A stretch of DNA of 64,000 bases from Epiperipatus broadwayi (taxonomy: Eukaryota > Onychophora > Udeonychophora > Euonychophora > Peripatidae): assembly GCA_028023455.1 (NCBI GenBank), contig JAQFVV010000141.1, positions 1,622,056 to 1,686,055 on the forward strand, read 5' to 3'. Of the stretch, positions 59,547-64,000 are shown in pieces. Position numbers and translations under genes: made by a program. Positions within the stretch are counted from its first letter, which is position 1. Every line of letters begins with the position of its first letter. The notes beneath the pieces were generated by a model. The model saw only the letters and a program-made list of their open reading frames with translations, had not been told where the DNA came from and ran no database searches.

Positions 59547-62500
59547 ATATATATATATATATTGTGACCTCTGAATGGGCACAAGGAATTGAGATATGTT
59601 GTATCTGCATTGAATAGTTATATTGTATTAAAAAATAGCCTTGGAATTATAAAATTTTTGCTGGAGATTGTTTAAAGTCTTAGATATTGATTGCTTATGC
59701 ATTTGATTAACCACTTTATAAGTATTTGGTATTATGATTATAATTAAGGGAGTATTTAATGCAAGAGAGAGGGGTCAGTTATTATAAGAAGCAGTATATT
59801 TTTGTGCAGGAAAATGCAAAGTTATTTTATGTTAATGTTTGGTATTGCTTTGAATGTTTTCCTAATGTCTTATTCATTGATATATATCCCTTTATCAACA
59901 TTAATAGTCACCTCAATTATATTTAGTGAAGTTGATTTAATATTTATATTACAATGTATGTGCATGCATGTATGACTGCATCATTTTCACTTCATTTTCA
60001 TCTTCTAATAACATTAAACAATAGTACATTTACAATAGAAAAACATTTAAATTACAGTAATTATCTTTAATAATTTAACAAATATATATTTCTTTTCAAT
60101 GATTATTGGATATTTGGATAGGTGAATTATTTTACAAATTAAATAAATTATTAATCATTTTTGTTTAACAGTGAATTAATATTCATTTCTTTCAAGTTTG
60201 TAAAAACTATTTATTTTATTATTATTATTATTTTTTGTCTTGATTTAATTGTAAAAAATCAGAATGATCTTTTTTTAAAGAAAAGATTGGTTTTGAAAAT
60301 GTAATTAGCTTGGGTGAAATAACATGGGAGTTAACAATGGGAAGGGGAATGACCTTTTGCTAGGAGAAAGGAGATATCTATTTAATAGATAGCTTCCAGT
60401 AAAAATTTGCTCATTCTTGTTATAATTGTAATTATAGCCAGTTGCTGAAGTTAAATTGATTGAAAAAGCTTTGGAATAATCTTCTAAAAAATCATAGGAA
60501 ATTCATTACCGAAGAATGTCTTTAATTGGAATGCAGGAATAAATTTTAAGAAAGTACATTAGTTTTCATTACTCTTCTTAATTTAAACATAAATTAACCA
60601 CCTCATACTTATTAATACTTAAAAATGTATATTATTGGTGTGAAGTTGACATTACTTTATTTATCTATAATTAAGAAAGAATATAGAGTGCATGAACATT
60701 ATTGTTATATAACTAATCCGCATGTGTATTCTAATTTATTTTGGAAACATATGCAGGACTGTTTTTCAGAATTTATTTTGATTTTTCACCATCTTCTGCA
60801 TGATGTTTTTATGAATGTTAAATGTAAAATTAAGAACATGTGTGTTTTGATATATCATGCCATGCTTAAATTAATTACAAAAAAGTGACAGTATTTATTT
60901 ATCTGGTATTTCTAAAAATAATATGTATTTAATAAAAGAAATAAAATGTGAATTATTTCAAATAACCAAAAGAAACTCCTCATTAAATATTTACTTAAAT
61001 CGGATAGAAGGATGGAAATGTGATGCAATTTCTGTTCTCTTCAATAAAAATGCATTATAATAATAAAGTATTAATTGTGGAATTACTAATGAATCATGAT
61101 ATCTTAATTGGCAGTATTTAAAAATAAACTGTGTGTATATTAGATTATAAAATGTCAAATGCTATTCAAGAAAATTATTAAGAATAATTGTGTACTTAAT
61201 TTAAAATTACTACGGAATGAATGAAATAATTTCTGGTCAACTGTAGCTAAAAATGTCTCATATTTTCATCATAATAAAAGAGAAATTGATTATTTGTGTA
61301 AGATATAGTAAACTCAAATTAGCTCTGCTATGAACCTTGGAGGTGCTGAATCATATTTAAGTTATGATTATATTTTGTTTTATCCTACAGAAATTCATTT
61401 TATGTTCAAATTCAGTTTGGAATCCGTCCCCATATCGTTTCATAATCCTGGATTAAAACTTTGCAAGCGAACTTTGTATTTTAAGTCACAGAACAAATAA
61501 CTTTCTTTTCTTTATGTTTTTTTATTGCTTGCCATTATTAATGTCTATTATAGGTAGATAGGCATACTTATTATTATGTTTTGTTTATAATTTGGATTAT
61601 TATGATCTCCTAGATTGTCTTGGGATGTGTATTCATGAGCAGTGGATACCTTGGTAGAAAATTGATTTTATACAAATATGTCTTATTTTTCTTTTACAAA
61701 GGTAAAGAAAAGAAAGATATATTTTTTATTATATCATTAGAGAGAGGTTTACACATATTTTATATATTTTATTATTTCAAAATGAGAGTTTTGGCTTTAA
61801 AAATCAACCAACTTATAATTGAAATAGTTTGCTAGATATGATAAAGAAAGTTCGTTTGTAAAAATTGTAATTATTAAATTTTAAAAATAATTTAAAGTCT
61901 ATTATGAATTAAAAGTTATACTTTAATGTATCATTTAATTACCATATTATCTGCATAGTAGATAACTTAGAATTATTTTTTGTATGTATTCTTATACATG
62001 CATGTGTGTGTCTATTTTGCACAATTATGACATTTGTTTAATAAAGTTCAGTTTGTGAGTATTTTATGTATAAATTCCGGATGTTGTCATATTCTATAGA
62101 ATTGAACGGATTAGTATGTTATCTGTGTGTATTTATCTGCCAGCATGTAAATATAATGTTAGACATGTAGAAGAGCTTTGTGAATGGAAAATAATCTGGT
62201 TGCATTCTAATATTTTTGTAGGGATAAAAGATTTTGCTTATTTAGTATGTTTTAATAATTTCCATCAGTAGAGCCTAGTTTATATTATATGAATATTATG
62301 AAATGATATTTAGGAAGTTATGTGATGTTTTTCTTAGAGTCTTGGTGATGAGGAAAAGGTTCCCTACCAACAGTGTATTTAAAATTAGATGAATTATTGT
62401 AGAAGTATTAAGTAAAGAGTTTATTCGCCCCTCATGTGAATTTCCCTTGGAATGTGTAGTCTGTATATTCATGAAAATATAGCTCTGTGTTATTTGAAAT

Positions 62501-64000
62501 GTGGCCAGATAAATAGCTAAGTCAAATTCTTGATGTAATATTAGTGTCTTATTTTATTGATGGTTTACAACATTGTCCGAAATGAAGTAATTATTTAATA
62601 TTTTCTTGATGAATGGAAAGTTTGTAGAAAAGATTGTTTTCTATTATTGTTGCTTGACACACGCATGCACACACATAATATGGATAATGTCACGAATATA
62701 AAGGTTTAAAGTTATTGAAATTAAAATGTGAAATAAATGTTTTGAAGCACATTACATTCATTTAAAGAGAAGTATAGAGTTATTGAAATTAAAATGGGAA
62801 CTAAATATTTTTAACACAGTATATTTATTTAATACAGAATTGTAAATCATCAAATCATCAGAATGAATATGAGTTTTATTTGCTATGCATGAAGGGTATA
62901 TGTAATTGAAATAATTATTTAATTAGAGAAAGTTGCTTTATTGATGGCCAAATATAGTTAATTTGATTTATTTTATTAGTCAATAGTAATATCCTCTCAA
63001 AATATTTAGTGTGCCAATAATAAAATATATTATTTAGTCAATGTTATGCTTAATTCTGCTTAAATGAAACATTTAAGAAAAGTGAATATTCGAAGTGAGA
63101 ATATTAGAGTTTTATTGTTAATTTACTTTCAAAGGGTCTGAATAGTGAATAATGCAACATGGTGGGGATAATCCCGAGCTGATGCTCAAAGTTTATTGAA
63201 TAATTTGAAATCTGTAAGACAAGTAGTTCTATTGTAAAAAATTTCATGTTAAACTAAATTTTTTTATTGTAATAAATGATTTGTTTTAGTTATTTAAAAT
63301 CTTAAAAAACTGTGTCTGCAGATATTCTTGTGTACAATCGTTTTTCAATTTCCACATCTCCACATTTCATAAATGTATTATAGAGTAGATATATTATTTT
63401 ATAGTTATAATATCAAATTTGCTGGTGCCCAACAACATTGTTTTCTTAATCCAAACATTATAAGTATCATTAGCCACTGGATAAATGTATTAGAAAGGTT
63501 GCCAAGTTGGTATATTTGTTAGATGATGATAAGATATTAAAATATCCTATTTCTGTCATTATCTTATTATTGAAACACAGTAAAATATTTGAGTCAATTT
63601 GTTTCATTACAATTTTATCATACTTTAGGATTATAAATTATGGGTTAATGCATTTTATTTAATTCAACTGTGTTTGTTAAATTCCCTGAGATCTTATTGT
63701 TTACTTCTTGATTGGCTTTAAATTAGATGTTTAGATTATGATATGCCAAGTCATAGAATTGTTTAGTAATATAATTATAGCAAGCTGATATATGTTGTAC
63801 CTAGATAAAGGAAGAAATTAAGTTGAAAGAGTATCTTAATAGATTGTACAAATAAACATTGTGATTCTTTATCACACAATTAATTAATAAAAAGGATTTA
63901 CATTATATTTAATGTTTTGTAATATTTCCTCTTTTATTTACTTATAATCATATATCTTATGAACTTCCTATAGCCTCCCACTGAGCTGAGCTGAACAAAG
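59547..64000. other. AT-rich non-coding sequence, no recognisable element
   Basis: Open frames such as 60625-60888 and 61620-61835 have no recognisable domain. A local duplication around GTTATTGAAATTAAAATG occurs at about 62713 and 62776. Base composition is a little less extreme than in the repeats, so this may be genuine intergenic or intronic host sequence. Confidence 0.4.

Noticed and set aside
60625-60888. 87-codon frame in the right flank
   Set aside because: No recognisable motif; consistent with chance in AT-rich sequence.

Overview
The window is eukaryotic, very AT-rich (about three quarters A+T by eye), and made almost entirely of transposable elements and non-coding sequence. There is no operon structure, no CRISPR, no rRNA or ordinary tRNA gene, and no host protein-coding gene that I can support. 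Penelope-like elements (PLEs) with GIY-YIG endonucleases, a Ty3/Gypsy element, non-LTR retrotransposon tails, a tRNA-like SINE and long (TA)n tracts point to an invertebrate animal genome. I cannot name the species; very AT-rich cnidarian or flatworm genomes would fit, but that is a guess. Positions 866-1365 are an assembly gap of exactly 500 N.

Layout. 1-15 kb: intergenic sequence with old PLE fragments (reverse transcriptase at 4.7 kb, GIY-YIG pieces in both orientations at 14.0 and 14.6 kb), a LINE tail at 6.3-7.3 kb, a 111-bp SINE at 11.5 kb, and a crowd of palindromic 'hairpin' elements (here named P, Q, R, S, T, U, V). 15-22 kb: mostly featureless. 21.9-25.0 kb: a 3.1-kb solo LTR. 25.4-26.4 kb: PLE family I as an inverted pair. 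26.4-40.9 kb: a Ty3/Gypsy element on the minus strand (2.07-kb LTRs, gag, protease, RT, RNase H, integrase, all broken). Its 5' LTR is split by a hairpin element and by a 3.5-kb solo-LTR-like insertion. 41.2-42.9 kb: PLE family II as an inverted pair. 44.4-45.1 kb: a 628-bp hairpin element. 45.2-47.5 kb: a 2.2-kb solo LTR with a 4-bp target duplication. 48.3-49.1 kb: a LINE tail with poly-A. 49.9-50.1 kb: a third P hairpin. 50.4-59.5 kb: a 9.1-kb element with 3.0-kb direct terminal repeats and only one long ORF, a 435-aa Gag-like coiled-coil protein. 59.5-64 kb: no recognisable feature.

How the parts relate. The Gypsy element supplies a complete but dead gag-pol. The 9.1-kb element has an N-terminal Gag-like ORF sharing an LRSG(K/R) motif with the Gypsy gag but no pol, so it looks like a non-autonomous LARD-type element needing a helper. 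The PLEs occur as inverted arms around a centre with a one-sided extension. Several short hairpin families have the same plan (long inverted repeat plus one-sided tail); family P has 12-15-bp target-site duplications and two other families have truncated copies, as expected for target-primed retroposition rather than cut-and-paste MITEs. One short hairpin (8746-8911) is clearly derived from the end of PLE family II.

The best candidates for something undescribed are the hairpin retroposons (especially family P), the 9.1-kb Gag-only element, and the way unrelated element classes in this window sit directly in (TA)n tracts.
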